DNA from: Paenibacillus humicus NBRC 102415 | GTDB lineage: Bacteria > Bacillota > Bacilli > Paenibacillales > Paenibacillaceae | DNA: 64,000 nt | Reading direction: 5' to 3' | NCBI RefSeq assembly: GCF_004000905.1 | Contig: NZ_BIMD01000021.1 | Span: 19,514 to 83,513 of the forward strand | In this document: positions 25,071-34,090 of the stretch, piece after piece | Numbering within the stretch: the stretch's first letter is position 1 | Layout: each line of letters opens with the position of its first letter | The notes under the pieces: generated by a model | Told to the model about the DNA's origin: nothing | What the model saw: only the letters and a program-made list of their open reading frames with translations | Databases searched by the model: none | Position numbers and translations under genes: made by a program

Positions 25071-26600
25071 CTAAGGTCGCAGCTCCCGGTACTCATTGGG
25101 CGAGATGCCCACATATTTTTTGAATTGCTTGTAAAAATATCCCGTTTCCACGTAACCGACTTCGCGGGAAATATCGGCGACCTTGTCGTCGGTATCCTTC
25201 AGCAGCTCCTTCGCCTTCTCGATCCGGTACTTGTTCAGGTACTCCGAGAAGCCGGAGCCGGTCTCCTTGCTGAACAGCTGCCCCAGATAGGCCGGGTGGA
25301 TGCGGTGCGCGGCACCGAGGGTCTTGAGCGACAGCGCCTCGCGGTAATGCCCGGCAATGTACTGGATGACCTGGTTCACGACCGGCACGCGGTCGCTGCG
25401 CTGAAGCTGCTCCATCGTGAAATGGGCGTAAGCTTTGACGGCATCCGTCAGCTCCTCCAGGGAGGAGGCTTTGCCGATCCGGTCCAGCGTTTTCTTGAAG
25501 CGGAACAGCACCTCCTGCGCCTGCTCGCCGCCGCGCATATCCCTCAGCTCCAGGCGGAACGCGACGACCAGCTCGATCGCCGCGCTTTGGAGCAGCTCCG
25601 GCGTCGCGCCCTCAATCCGCTGGAAACGCCGAAAGTCCTCGTCGATGCGGCCGTACAGCCCGTCCGTGTCGCGCGCGAGCAGCATGCGGGAGTAGTCGCC
25701 GCTGCCGATCTCCAGCGCTTCGCCGCTTCCCGGCTGCTCGCGCAGATCGGCGGCGTCCAGAATCGGACTGCCCTCATGCAGCAGATGATAGTCCTGCGCC
25801 TTCTTGGCAAGCGCGTAGCTGCGCTGCTCGAGCTCGCCGATCCGCTCCGCCGTCCCGAGCGAGAGGCGCAGGCCTCCGGCTGCGGACAGAATTTCCATCG
25901 CGCTTCGGGCAGAGGCTCTCCCCGCCTCCGCCGTATCCGACGGAAACAGCAGAACGAGGTCGCCGTCGAGGTCGGCGAAGCTGAGCGAGCGGGCATCGGC
26001 AGGCAGCAGGGAGCGGACCCGCTTCCTCAACGCGGAAATGCTCTCGCCGGTTCCGCGGACGACAGCCGACGTCAGCCACGGCCGGTCCAGGCGCAGGCCG
26101 AGCAGCTCCGCCCGCTGGGCGAGCTCGGAGGGATCGATCTCGCCGCGCATCCAGCGGTAGAGGATGCGGTCCTTCAGGATGCCGAGCTCCTCCTCGGACA
26201 GGGCGAGCTCGGGAGGCTCCTCCTCCGCGTCCAGCTTGGCTGCCGTCGCAGCCAGCGTCGCCCGCAGCTCCTTGAAGTTGACGGGCTTCAGCAGGTAGTT
26301 CTCGATGCCGAGCGTCATGCCTTCCTTGAGATAGTCGAATTCGTTGTAGCCGCTCAGGATGATCGCCTTCAGCCCCGGCAGTATTCCCCGCGCTTCCCTG
26401 ATCAGCTCCAGTCCGGACATGCCGGGCATCGTAATATCCGTGACGAGCAGATCGACGGGCTGCCTCTTCAGCTGCTCCAGCGCCGCCTTGCCGCTGCCTG
26501 CGACCGCGGCGATTTCCAGATCGAAGGCGGACCAGTCGATCGCATCCTGCAGGCCTTCCACAATAAAAGGCTCGTCATCGACGAGCATGACCCGATACAT
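25071..26600 (-). CDS. Two-component response regulator, YesN/AraC type
   Basis: The 509-residue protein has an N-terminal receiver domain (MLVDDEPFIVEGL, phosphoacceptor Asp-55 in VTDITMPG, conserved Lys in LLKPVNF), a long middle region, and a C-terminal AraC double helix-turn-helix (LKTLGAAHRIHPAYLGQLF; ISREVGYVETGYFYKQFKK). It should activate the sugar transporter and mannosidase genes just downstream. Its ATG overlaps the stop of the kinase gene by one base, so the pair is translationally coupled. Confidence 0.92.
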   Translation of the reverse strand: MYRVMLVDDEPFIVEGLQDAIDWSAFDLEIAAVAGSGKAALEQLKRQPVDLLVTDITMPGMSGLELIREARGILPGLKAIILSGYNEFDYLKEGMTLGIENYLLKPVNFKELRATLAATAAKLDAEEEPPELALSEEELGILKDRILYRWMRGEIDPSELAQRAELLGLRLDRPWLTSAVVRGTGESISALRKRVRSLLPADARSLSFADLDGDLVLLFPSDTAEAGRASARSAMEILSAAGGLRLSLGTAERIGELEQRSYALAKKAQDYHLLHEGSPILDAADLREQPGSGEALEIGSGDYSRMLLARDTDGLYGRIDEDFRRFQRIEGATPELLQSAAIELVVAFRLELRDMRGGEQAQEVLFRFKKTLDRIGKASSLEELTDAVKAYAHFTMEQLQRSDRVPVVNQVIQYIAGHYREALSLKTLGAAHRIHPAYLGQLFSKETGSGFSEYLNKYRIEKAKELLKDTDDKVADISREVGYVETGYFYKQFKKYVGISPNEYRELRP

Positions 26601-28423
26601 CAGCTTCTCTCCTCCTCGAGTTCGTCCGGAAACCGGATGATGACAGTCGTTCCTTGGCCAGCCTCGCTGGCGATCGACAGGCCGGCTTCGGGCCCATAGA
26701 CGAGCCTAAGCCGCTCCGAGACGCTGTGCAGGCCGAAGGAGCCTTCAGCCTCGTCCGGAAGCGGAATCCGCATGCTCCGTTCCACTTCCTCCAGCCGCTG
26801 GTCATCCATGCCCCTGCCGTTGTCCTCCAGCGTGATCGAGATCATGCCGCGAACGGCCTCGGCCCGGATCGAAAACCGGTTGTCGCTGCGGTCCGGATCG
26901 AGTCCATGCACGATATAGTTTTCGATGATCGGCTGCAGCGAGAGCTTGATGACCCCGCGTCCTCCGATCGTTCCCGCCATCTCGATGCTGTAGGCGAACC
27001 GGTCCTTGTAGCGGATCCGGAACAGCTCCAGGTACTGCCTTCCCAGCTCCAGCTCCTCCCGCAGCGGCACGATGCTCTGGCTGCTTACCATGCTGCGGAA
27101 CAGCACGGACAGGCTGTAGATCATCTCCCCGGCGTCGTCGGCGCCTTGCGAGACGGCTCTCATCCGGATGACCTCCAGCGTATTGGAGAGGAAATGAGGA
27201 TTGATGCGCGCCTGCAGGGCGGACAGCTCTGTATTTCGCTGCCTGATTTCCGCTTTGTATTCCTGCTCGATATGGCGGTCCAGCTGGTCGAGCATCCGAT
27301 TGAAGCCGCTCGCGATCTGTCCGAGCTCGTCTCCGCGGGGATCGTGGATGCGGCCGGCCATGTCGCCGGTCTCGACCCGTCTCATGAGGCGGACCAGGCT
27401 TCCCGTTCGGCGCGCGACGCTGAACACCGCGATGGAGGGAAGGGCGACCGCGAACAGGATGCAGACCGCGCTCACGCTCAGGACGGTGCGCCGCACGCTC
27501 GCCGTCGCAGCGCGAATTTCCGACTTCGGAACGACGCTGACGACGTTGAAGCCGGCCGCGCTTTCGGGAAGCACCGATACGAGCGACGCTTCTTCCAGCT
27601 CTGCAGAGGGGGAGAGGGCGCTGATCCGGGAAGCGTACGGATAGAGCTTGCCGTAGTAGGCGCCGGAGGAGTCGAACACGACCTGGCCCTGCGGCGTCAG
27701 CACGAGAAGATAGCCCTTGAGGACGTCCGCGTACGTTGCCAGCGCCCGCTGGATGCCGTCCGAGCTGTAATAGACGAGCAGCTGCCCGATGTTCTGCAGC
27801 GTGGACGAATCGTTGATCGCGGACCGGACCGCGTACAGCCGCTTGTCCTCCAGCCCGAGGCCGGACCGGACCCAGGGGCTTGGAAGGCTTACCGGCGGCG
27901 TTTCCAGCGCCATCGCGTCGGGAATGTAGGACAGCGCCGAGTTCAGCTGCAGCAGCTGCGGATTGCCCTCCCTCCGGTAGGCGTACAGATACTGGACGCC
28001 GGAGCTGTACAGCAGCAGGTGCCGGATGTCGGCATCGCCTTCCGCCTTGCGCTCGAAATAAGTCAGCGCGTTGCCGAAGCCGGCGCGAGGCTCGTCCGCA
28101 TAGCGGTCGATGCGGAAGCGGAAATAGTCCGCGAATGGATGCTGCAGCAGGTACGATACGTTTTGCGAAAGGGCCGTATCCTGGTAAATGTCGGAGACCA
28201 TGCGCTGGACGGAATCGTTTTTGGCGGTCAGATAACCGCTTACGCTCTCCATGGCGCGCCGCTGGTTGCCGACAATGTCGCGTTCGATGGAGCCCGCCAT
28301 GACGGCGTAGAGCAGATAGGAGAGGGTCACGATCGCCAGCACCGCAATGGCCGAAAAGGTGGCGAGCAGCTTGGTGAACAGGTTGTTGCGGATATAGGTG
28401 CGGTAGAAACTCCCGGCCTTCAC
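26600..28423 (-). CDS. Sensor histidine kinase, YesM type
   Basis: The 607-residue kinase has one N-terminal transmembrane helix, a large extracellular sensor region, a second helix (VCILFAVALPSIAVF), a HAMP domain, the His_kinase motif with QARINPHFLSNTLEVIR (phospho-His in NPHF) and an HATPase domain (IIENYIVHGLDP; DNGRGM). The GTG at 28423 is chosen because AAGGAGAGG lies 7-8 bases before it; an ATG at 28465 and a longer frame to 28561 lack good sites. It probably senses extracellular mannosides, directly or through the binding lipoprotein. Confidence 0.9.
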   Translation of the reverse strand: MKAGSFYRTYIRNNLFTKLLATFSAIAVLAIVTLSYLLYAVMAGSIERDIVGNQRRAMESVSGYLTAKNDSVQRMVSDIYQDTALSQNVSYLLQHPFADYFRFRIDRYADEPRAGFGNALTYFERKAEGDADIRHLLLYSSGVQYLYAYRREGNPQLLQLNSALSYIPDAMALETPPVSLPSPWVRSGLGLEDKRLYAVRSAINDSSTLQNIGQLLVYYSSDGIQRALATYADVLKGYLLVLTPQGQVVFDSSGAYYGKLYPYASRISALSPSAELEEASLVSVLPESAAGFNVVSVVPKSEIRAATASVRRTVLSVSAVCILFAVALPSIAVFSVARRTGSLVRLMRRVETGDMAGRIHDPRGDELGQIASGFNRMLDQLDRHIEQEYKAEIRQRNTELSALQARINPHFLSNTLEVIRMRAVSQGADDAGEMIYSLSVLFRSMVSSQSIVPLREELELGRQYLELFRIRYKDRFAYSIEMAGTIGGRGVIKLSLQPIIENYIVHGLDPDRSDNRFSIRAEAVRGMISITLEDNGRGMDDQRLEEVERSMRIPLPDEAEGSFGLHSVSERLRLVYGPEAGLSIASEAGQGTTVIIRFPDELEEERS

Positions 28424-28654
28424 GGATGGCCCTCTCCTTTCCCGGCCCTGGACAGGCGTCGGCATGGCTTGAATGGGGCTAATTATAGCACAAGTCTGCC
28501 CGTTTCCCAGCCTTTCGCCATGCCCGCCCTCGGAGGAGGAAGCCTTAAGAACCCGCTGCAAGGCGTAGCGCCCCGGATTGCTCTGTGGTATGCTAGCTGG
28601 GCAAGAAACACAACCGAAGACGAAGTCCGGGAAGGCGGCTCTGGCCGGCCATGC

Positions 28655-28695
28655 CCGGGAGAGGTTCGCGAACTCCCTCTATAAAAAACTACAAG
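28655..28695 (+). ncRNA. PreQ1-I riboswitch aptamer
   Basis: The sequence has the short preQ1-I architecture: AGAGGTTC (28660-28667), a small hairpin, CCCTCT closing the P1 stem, and the A-rich tail ATAAAAAACTA that forms the pseudoknot. It lies about 210 bases upstream of queC, whose pathway makes preQ1, and a terminator follows. PreQ1 binding should lower queCDE transcription. Confidence 0.92.
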
Positions 28696-28733
28696 GCGCA
28701 CGATTCCCGCGGGGGATCCGTGTGTTTTGCGTT

Positions 28734-28784
28734 CGGCGGAAAGCAGCCTCTGTCATGTGGGGCATGCTTTCCGCCGTTTTCTTT
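28734..28784 (+). terminator. Riboswitch-controlled terminator upstream of queC
   Basis: CGGCGGAAAGCA (28734-28745) pairs perfectly over 12 bp with TGCTTTCCGCCG (28765-28776), then TTTTCTTT. A weaker hairpin with GATTCCC/GGGGATC lies at 28702-28718 and could act in switching. Confidence 0.85.
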
Positions 28785-28902
28785 GGCGCGCCGCCGCTCG
28801 TCGCTTGTTCGATGCGGCAGAGCCGTACAGCTCGGGATCCAGAGATATGGAGTTAATCGCTGCTCTCTCTTCGGCCATCATGGAGAGGGGAAGTTGAAGC
28901 AA

Positions 28903-29667
28903 ATGAAGAGATTGGAAAAAAGAAAAGGCAAGGCGGTCGTCGTTTTCAGCGGAGGCCAGGACAGCACGACCTGCCTGTTCTGGGCACTGGAGCGCTATGA
29001 GGAAGTGGAGGCCGTCACCTTCCGGTACGGACAGCGCCATGCGCTGGAGCTCCAATGCGCCGCATCCATCGCGGCAGAACTCGGCATCCGCCACCATATG
29101 CTGGACATGAGCCTGCTCGGACAGCTTGCTCCGAGCTCGCTGACGAGGGAGGACCTCGCGGTAGCGGACGCTCCCGAAGCGGGAGGACTCCCGAATACGT
29201 TCGTGCCGGGACGCAACCTGATGTTCCTGTCGTTCGCCGCCGTCCTGGCCAAAGGGGTCGGAGCGGACACGCTTGTCACCGGAGTGTGCGAGACGGACTT
29301 CAGCGGATATCCGGATTGCCGGAACATCTTCATCCAGTCGCTGAACGTGACGCTCAATCTGGCGATGGAGGAGAATTTCGTCATCGAGACGCCGCTCATG
29401 TGGCTGGACAAGGAACAGGTATGGGAGCTGTCGGATCAGCTGGGAGCCTTTGAATTCGTCCGGGAAAAAACGCTGACCTGCTACAACGGCGTGCCTGCCG
29501 ACGGCTGCGGGGAGTGCCCGGCGTGCAAGCTGCGCCGCAATGGCCTGGAGCGTTATCTGACTCGGCGCGCAGCAGCGGCAGCAGGCGTTGGCGCGCAAGC
29601 CGGAGCAGCAAACGCTGCAGGCATGCGGGATGAAGCAAGAACGGATGCTGGCGGTGAGCTCCGATAA
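28903..29667 (+). CDS. queC: 7-cyano-7-deazaguanine (preQ0) synthase QueC
   Basis: QueC converts 7-carboxy-7-deazaguanine to preQ0 using ammonia and ATP. The 254-residue protein has the PP-loop motif [14 protein letters not shown] at residues 12-25, YGQRH, and the zinc-binding cysteines in [19 protein letters not shown] split at [11 protein letters not shown]. The C-terminus has an unusual Ala-rich tail of about 35 residues. The ATG at 28903 is used; a TTG three codons earlier sits closer to the GGAGAGGGG site and may be the true start. The stop overlaps the queD start by one base. Confidence 0.95.
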   Translation: MKRLEKRKGKAVVVFSGGQDSTTCLFWALERYEEVEAVTFRYGQRHALELQCAASIAAELGIRHHMLDMSLLGQLAPSSLTREDLAVADAPEAGGLPNTFVPGRNLMFLSFAAVLAKGVGADTLVTGVCETDFSGYPDCRNIFIQSLNVTLNLAMEENFVIETPLMWLDKEQVWELSDQLGAFEFVREKTLTCYNGVPADGCGECPACKLRRNGLERYLTRRAAAAAGVGAQAGAANAAGMRDEARTDAGGELR

Positions 29668-30104
29668 TGCAAACCCTTTATCCGTCTCCGCCCCATTCGT
29701 TCCGATATGAGCTGCATAAGGAGTTTCATTTTGCAGCGGCCCATTATATTCCCGCCGAAGAGGCGGGCAGCTGCAGCCGCGTGCACGGCCATACCTATTA
29801 CGCCGATGTGACGGTTGCCGGCGACAAACTGGACGGCTGCGGCTTCCTTGTCAATTTCTCCGAGGTCAAACGGCTTGTCCGCGACCGGTTCGACCACCGT
29901 CTGCTCAACGACGACGAGCGGTTCGGCTCGGAGGCTGCCGACGATCCGGAGACGTTCCCGACGACCGAAGTCGTGGCGCGAACGGTATGGCAGCTGGTGC
30001 AGGAAGAGCTGGACCGGCGCGGCAACGGCGCCCGCTGCCTGCAGGTGTTCCTGCGGGAAACGCCGTCCAGCTACGTCATCTACCGTCCCGAGGCCGTCCG
30101 ATGA
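29667..30104 (+). CDS. queD: 6-carboxy-5,6,7,8-tetrahydropterin synthase QueD
   Basis: QueD makes 6-carboxytetrahydropterin from 7,8-dihydroneopterin triphosphate. The 145-residue protein has zinc-ligand histidines in HFAAAHYI and RVHGHTY, the catalytic Cys-25-type position in EAGSCSRVHGH, GFLVNFSEVK and the FDHRLLND motif. It is coupled to queC by a TAATG overlap and to queE by an ATGA overlap. Confidence 0.95.
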   Translation: MQTLYPSPPHSFRYELHKEFHFAAAHYIPAEEAGSCSRVHGHTYYADVTVAGDKLDGCGFLVNFSEVKRLVRDRFDHRLLNDDERFGSEAADDPETFPTTEVVARTVWQLVQEELDRRGNGARCLQVFLRETPSSYVIYRPEAVR

Positions 30105-31087
30105 GCGGGGCTCAGATCGGAGCCGGCCGAGAGGAAGCGGCGGGGCAGGGCGCATTTGCGCCTGGCGCCGGTTCGGGCATCGAGGAGCAGGCAGCATCCG
30201 CAGCTGCCGCTGGTTCGGGAATTGCGGAGCAGGGTGTAACCGACGTGGACGCCGGTTCGGGCATGGAGGAGCAGGCTGCATCCGCGCCTCCTTCCGGTTC
30301 AGGCATCGCGGCGCAGGTGCCCGCCTTGGCAGCATCCAGCGCTGCGGGAAAGCCTTCCGTTCGCGGACGAATTCCGGTGCTGGAGATTTTCGGCCCTACC
30401 GTGCAGGGCGAGGGCATGGTCATCGGCGTCAAGACGATGTTCGTCCGGACGGCTGGCTGCGACTACAGCTGCTCCTGGTGCGATTCCGCCTTTACGTGGG
30501 ACGGATCGGCGAAGGACGAGATCCGCTGGATGGAGCCGGAAGAAATCGCCGGGGAGCTCGAACGGCTGGCAGGCGGCAGGACGCCCGGCCACGTCACGCT
30601 CTCGGGCGGCAATCCGGCGCTGCTCCGTCCTCTCGGCGGGTTGATCGACCTCTTGCATTCGCGCGGAGCGCTTGTGGCCCTCGAGACGCAAGGAAGCCGC
30701 TGGCAGGACTGGTTCGCGGACATTGACGAGCTCACCCTGTCGCCGAAGCCGCCTAGTTCCGGGATGGACACGGATTGGACGGTACTGGAGACTATCGCGG
30801 CGAGACTGGCGGAGGCCGGCCGGCTGCCGTCGTTGAAGGTCGTCGTCATGAGCGCGGAGGACCTCGCTTATGCGAAGGAGGTTCATCGGCGCTTCCCGGA
30901 GATTCCGATGTTCCTGCAAGCCGGCAACGATCGGCTCGAGGAGCCGGATGCGGCGGCGCTCCGCAATTATTTGGCTGATCGATACGAGCGGCTGGTGGAT
31001 ATGGTCATGGACGATCCGGAGTGGAGCCGGGTACGCGTGCTGCCTCAGTTGCATGCGTGGCTTTGGGGCAACAAGCGGGGCGTTTAG
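30101..31087 (+). CDS. queE: 7-carboxy-7-deazaguanine synthase QueE with N-terminal repeat extension
   Basis: QueE is a radical-SAM enzyme forming 7-carboxy-7-deazaguanine. The core (from IPVLEIFGPTVQGEG, about residue 89) is complete, with the cluster motif CDYSCSWC, SGGNPALL and the C-terminal LPQLHAWLWGNKRGV that matches Bacillus QueE closely. Ahead of it lies an extra segment of about 85 residues rich in Gly, Ser, Ala and Glu, built from a 14-residue repeat (GSGIEEQAASAAAA-like). The ATG overlaps the queD stop by four bases, so the extension is translated unless an internal start is used. It is the last gene of queCDE. Confidence 0.93.
   Translation: MSGAQIGAGREEAAGQGAFAPGAGSGIEEQAASAAAAGSGIAEQGVTDVDAGSGMEEQAASAPPSGSGIAAQVPALAASSAAGKPSVRGRIPVLEIFGPTVQGEGMVIGVKTMFVRTAGCDYSCSWCDSAFTWDGSAKDEIRWMEPEEIAGELERLAGGRTPGHVTLSGGNPALLRPLGGLIDLLHSRGALVALETQGSRWQDWFADIDELTLSPKPPSSGMDTDWTVLETIAARLAEAGRLPSLKVVVMSAEDLAYAKEVHRRFPEIPMFLQAGNDRLEEPDAAALRNYLADRYERLVDMVMDDPEWSRVRVLPQLHAWLWGNKRGV
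30170..30337 (+). repeat. 42-bp in-frame tandem repeat inside queE
   Basis: Four units start at 30170, 30212, 30254 and 30296, each opening with GGTTC(G/A)GG and encoding GSG(I/M)xxQ. Frame is preserved throughout. Confidence 0.88.
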
Positions 31088-31123
31088 CGGTAGGGAGTGA
31101 AGGAAGCCTTCTCCCCGGCAGAG

Positions 31124-31154
31124 CAAAAATGCCCTCCCCAGGATAGGGGGGCAT
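31124..31154 (-). terminator. Terminator downstream of the 494-aa membrane protein gene
   Basis: TGCCCTCCCC (31130-31139) pairs with GGGGGGCA (31146-31153) with a small bulge; on the minus strand the stem is followed by TTTTTGC. It also lies 36 bases after the queE stop. Confidence 0.7.
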
Positions 31155-31326
31155 GGATGCTTTCGGGTTGCTTTCGTTCATGGGATGCGGCATGAAAAGA
31201 CTGCAGATTCAATCCGGGTCGAGCTCATTCCGCAGGATGGCATTCCGGCAAGACGAGGCCATAGCTCCCAAAGCGATATGCGGGAAATTCAGGCTTTGCC
31301 GGCAGTCACATTCGGCCGGCCGGGCA

Positions 31327-32811
31327 TCAGGTCGGCTTTTTCCCGTTCACCTGGAACACGGAGCCGTAGTCGCCGGAATAGATCGGCGATCCGTATTTGC
31401 TCAGCCAGGTCGTGTAGAAGCGGCTGGAGGCGTTTTTGCGTGTGACGATGACGTAGTCGGGATGGTTGGCGTCCACAAGATCGGTGACGTATACCGGGAA
31501 GCCGTACATGGACTGCTCGAAGGCGGTCCAGCCGAAGACGGTTTTGGTCGCGTCCGTAATGAACGGATCCTGCCGCCCGTCCGCCAGCACGTCGCCGCCG
31601 CGGAACATGACATAACCGGAGGAGCCGTACAGCGTCATGACCTTGGGCCTCGCAGGGCCTTGGAAATGCTCCAGGATGTAGTCCATTTCCTTCACCGGGT
31701 ACTTGTAGGAGTTCGGCTGCGGCGTATGCTGGAAGTTGTAGACGACGTTCACGCCGAGCCCCAGTACGAGACCGATGATCAGCGGCTTCACGCTGAGGCT
31801 GAGCCGGAAACGGCGCAGCCCGGGAACCGACTCGATGACGGCCGCGGCAAAGTACAGGACGAACAGCCACATGAAGAAATGATACTTGTAGTTGGACACG
31901 CCGAGGAAAAAGATGCCCATCATGAAGATGAAGCGGAAAAACCGCTTGTGGATCGAGAACGGCAGCAGCGCGACGAATGCCAGCAGCATGCAGGTCGCGG
32001 CCAGATTGCCCATGCTGTTGAACTGGATGGCCTTCCACTCGTTGATGAGCAGGTTGAAGTTGCCGTGCGTCACCGTGAGGATGAAGAAGATGCTTTTCGG
32101 TCCTGCCGCATTCAGGAAGCCGGCGCCGATGACCGTGACCGCAACGACCAGCCAACGCCAGCCGATGCGCCGGTTCAGCAGCTTGCGGGTAACGAGGCTT
32201 TCCAGCAGCGCCATTCCCATGAACACGATGATGACCGGCCAGACGCCGGAGTGGAAATTGGCGATCAGCAGCGAGATGAGCGGGAGCAGTACCATGTAGC
32301 GGGCAGCCGGCTTGATCTGGAATTCGCGCAGGAAAACGAAGAACCAGACGATGAGAAACGCGGAGATCATTTGCGGCCGGGTCGTGAAGTAAATGTCGTA
32401 GATGCCCCACATGACAGGCAGCAGGAGCAGCATCAGGATCGGCTCGCGGCCCCGGGACGGCAGGCCGAGCTCCTTGCGCGAGACGAGCATCATGCGGTAG
32501 AGGCCGAGCACGAGCAGAATCATGCAGGCGGCGGTAAGCAGGTAGGTGCCGGCCCAGCCGAAGGCATCGTACAGCAGCGCGATGACGGCCTGGAACCCGA
32601 CCTCATGCGGAACATAAGGGAGCTTGTCGTCGCCGTAAAAGGTATGGATGGCGGTATGCGGAACCTTGCCGGCCTCCAGCATGGACTTGCCGACCTCGAT
32701 ATGCCAGAACGTATCCGGGTCGTTGTACGATTCGGACGGCGGCATCAGAAACACGATGACCGATAGAACGAGCGCGGCGATGACCGCCGCAGCGGCGATA
32801 CGGATTTTCAT
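31327..32811 (-). CDS. Polytopic membrane protein, possible GT-C-type glycosyltransferase
   Basis: The 494-residue protein has an N-terminal helix, about ten further hydrophobic segments and a soluble C-terminal part of about 120 residues (YGSSGYVMFRGGDVLADGR). The first extracytoplasmic loop contains YNDPDTFWHIEVGKSM, with an Asp-Thr/Glu pattern such as seen in GT-C-fold glycosyltransferases; this family call is tentative. AAGGAG lies 7 bases before the ATG. It lies between queE and queF on the opposite strand, separating them. Confidence 0.6.
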   Translation of the reverse strand: MKIRIAAAAVIAALVLSVIVFLMPPSESYNDPDTFWHIEVGKSMLEAGKVPHTAIHTFYGDDKLPYVPHEVGFQAVIALLYDAFGWAGTYLLTAACMILLVLGLYRMMLVSRKELGLPSRGREPILMLLLLPVMWGIYDIYFTTRPQMISAFLIVWFFVFLREFQIKPAARYMVLLPLISLLIANFHSGVWPVIIVFMGMALLESLVTRKLLNRRIGWRWLVVAVTVIGAGFLNAAGPKSIFFILTVTHGNFNLLINEWKAIQFNSMGNLAATCMLLAFVALLPFSIHKRFFRFIFMMGIFFLGVSNYKYHFFMWLFVLYFAAAVIESVPGLRRFRLSLSVKPLIIGLVLGLGVNVVYNFQHTPQPNSYKYPVKEMDYILEHFQGPARPKVMTLYGSSGYVMFRGGDVLADGRQDPFITDATKTVFGWTAFEQSMYGFPVYVTDLVDANHPDYVIVTRKNASSRFYTTWLSKYGSPIYSGDYGSVFQVNGKKPT

Positions 32812-33075
32812 GGGGATGCTCCTTGCCGGTATGGTCTTGGAATGGACAATCAGTTCCCTTCATTATAGGGGCGCAGGAATGCTCCGGCAATGGAGCTCTC
32901 CGGATCCTCCTTTCAACGTTGGGGAAGAGAGAGGTTGCAGGTACGCGGGGCTGAGGGCGGGCAGCAGGAATTGCGGAGACGGGTTGAAGTCCTTTGCAAG
33001 CGGCAAGGAAACATCCATGTACGGAACAACGCGGCAGCGATGTGTACAACAATGCAGCACCTGCGTCACAACAGC

Positions 33076-33144
33076 GCAGCATCTATGCACACAGCAACGC
33101 AGCATCTATGCACACAGCAACGCAGCATCTATGCACACAACAGC
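33076..33144. repeat. 23-bp tandem repeat (3 copies)
   Basis: GCAGCATCTATGCACACAGC-type units begin at 33076, 33099 and 33122, in the 425-base gap upstream of queF. The first two units are identical; the third differs at its end. The rest of 32812-33236 has no evident gene and no second preQ1 aptamer. Confidence 0.9.
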
Positions 33145-33236
33145 ATGGCCTCAAGCAGACAAGAAGACTAGAAGGCCGCCATAGCAGACCGCACAGACAT
33201 AGCAGATCAATTGAAATCCAGAAAGGAAGATAATCC

Positions 33237-33743
33237 ATGAACGAACAACAAGGACGCTCGCAAGCCGAATTGGACGGCGTCACGCTGCTGGGCAACCAAG
33301 GGACGAAGTACCCTTCCACGTATGCCCCGGAGGTGCTGGAGAGCTTCGTCAACAAACATCCGGACCGGGATTACCGCGTCAAATTCAACTGCCCCGAGTT
33401 CACGAGCCTATGCCCGATGACGGGACAGCCGGATTTTGCTACGATCTATATCGCCTACATTCCCGACAAGCTGATGGTCGAGAGCAAATCGCTCAAGCTG
33501 TATCTGTTCAGCTTCCGCAATCACGGCGACTTCCACGAGGATTGCATGAACATCATCATGAACGACCTCATCAAGCTGATGGAGCCTCGCTACATCGAAG
33601 TATGGGGCAAGTTCACTCCGCGCGGCGGCATTTCCATCGATCCCTACTGCAACTGGGGCAAGCCGGGCACGAAATACGAGCAGATGGCGGAATACCGCAT
33701 GATGAACCTGGATCTGTATCCGGAGAAAGTAGACAACCGGTAG
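33237..33743 (+). CDS. queF: NADPH-dependent 7-cyano-7-deazaguanine reductase QueF
   Basis: QueF reduces preQ0 to preQ1, the last step before insertion into tRNA. The 168-residue protein is of the short (YkvM) type with catalytic Cys-59 and Asp-66 in [13 protein letters not shown], and the NADPH/substrate motif [20 protein letters not shown] split at [20 protein letters not shown] precedes the ATG. It completes the queCDE pathway, though it is a separate transcription unit 2.1 kb away. Confidence 0.95.
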   Translation: MNEQQGRSQAELDGVTLLGNQGTKYPSTYAPEVLESFVNKHPDRDYRVKFNCPEFTSLCPMTGQPDFATIYIAYIPDKLMVESKSLKLYLFSFRNHGDFHEDCMNIIMNDLIKLMEPRYIEVWGKFTPRGGISIDPYCNWGKPGTKYEQMAEYRMMNLDLYPEKVDNR

Positions 33744-33843
33744 GGAATCGACAGCCAAAAATAGCGGGTGCAGGATGATACGGATATAGAAGGAATAGAT
33801 GAGGGCGGAATGCTTGGATTACAGCTTTCCCTGGAGGAAAGAA

Positions 33844-34056
33844 ATGAAAAGGAAACGATTCTTCACCTGGACTTCGTTGAGTTTGTGGGTGACGCCTGTT
33901 CTGCTCTACGGTTTCTATCTTTCCTTCTATTACAGGACAATTCATTTTGTACAGGACCCCGACTTTCATCCACTCGCCGGCAATAGCCTCATTTATATCT
34001 CTTGGTTTGGATTCGGATTGACGTATAATTTGATTTCTTATTATAGGACAAAATGA
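33844..34056 (+). CDS. Small two-helix membrane protein (70 aa)
   Basis: The product starts MKRKRFFTWTSLSLWVTPVL and has two hydrophobic helices (about residues 8-28 and 48-65) joined by a short loop (FVQDPDFHPLAG). GGAGG lies 6 bases before this ATG, which decides the start over an upstream in-frame codon at 33799. Family not recognised. A strong hairpin follows directly after the stop. Confidence 0.65.
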   Translation: MKRKRFFTWTSLSLWVTPVLLYGFYLSFYYRTIHFVQDPDFHPLAGNSLIYISWFGFGLTYNLISYYRTK

Positions 34057-34087
34057 AAGAGAGCGCTCCATGATGGGGCGCTCTCTT
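34057..34087. terminator. Bidirectional terminator between convergent genes
   Basis: AAGAGAGCGC (34057-34066) pairs perfectly with GCGCTCTCTT (34078-34087). T-rich tracts on both outer sides are short (CGTTTATT; TCATTTTG). Confidence 0.75.
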
Positions 34088-34090
34088 CGT

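Noticed and set aside
32812..33236. Second preQ1 riboswitch before queF
   Set aside because: I found no GAGGTTC...AAAAAACTA pattern in this leader.
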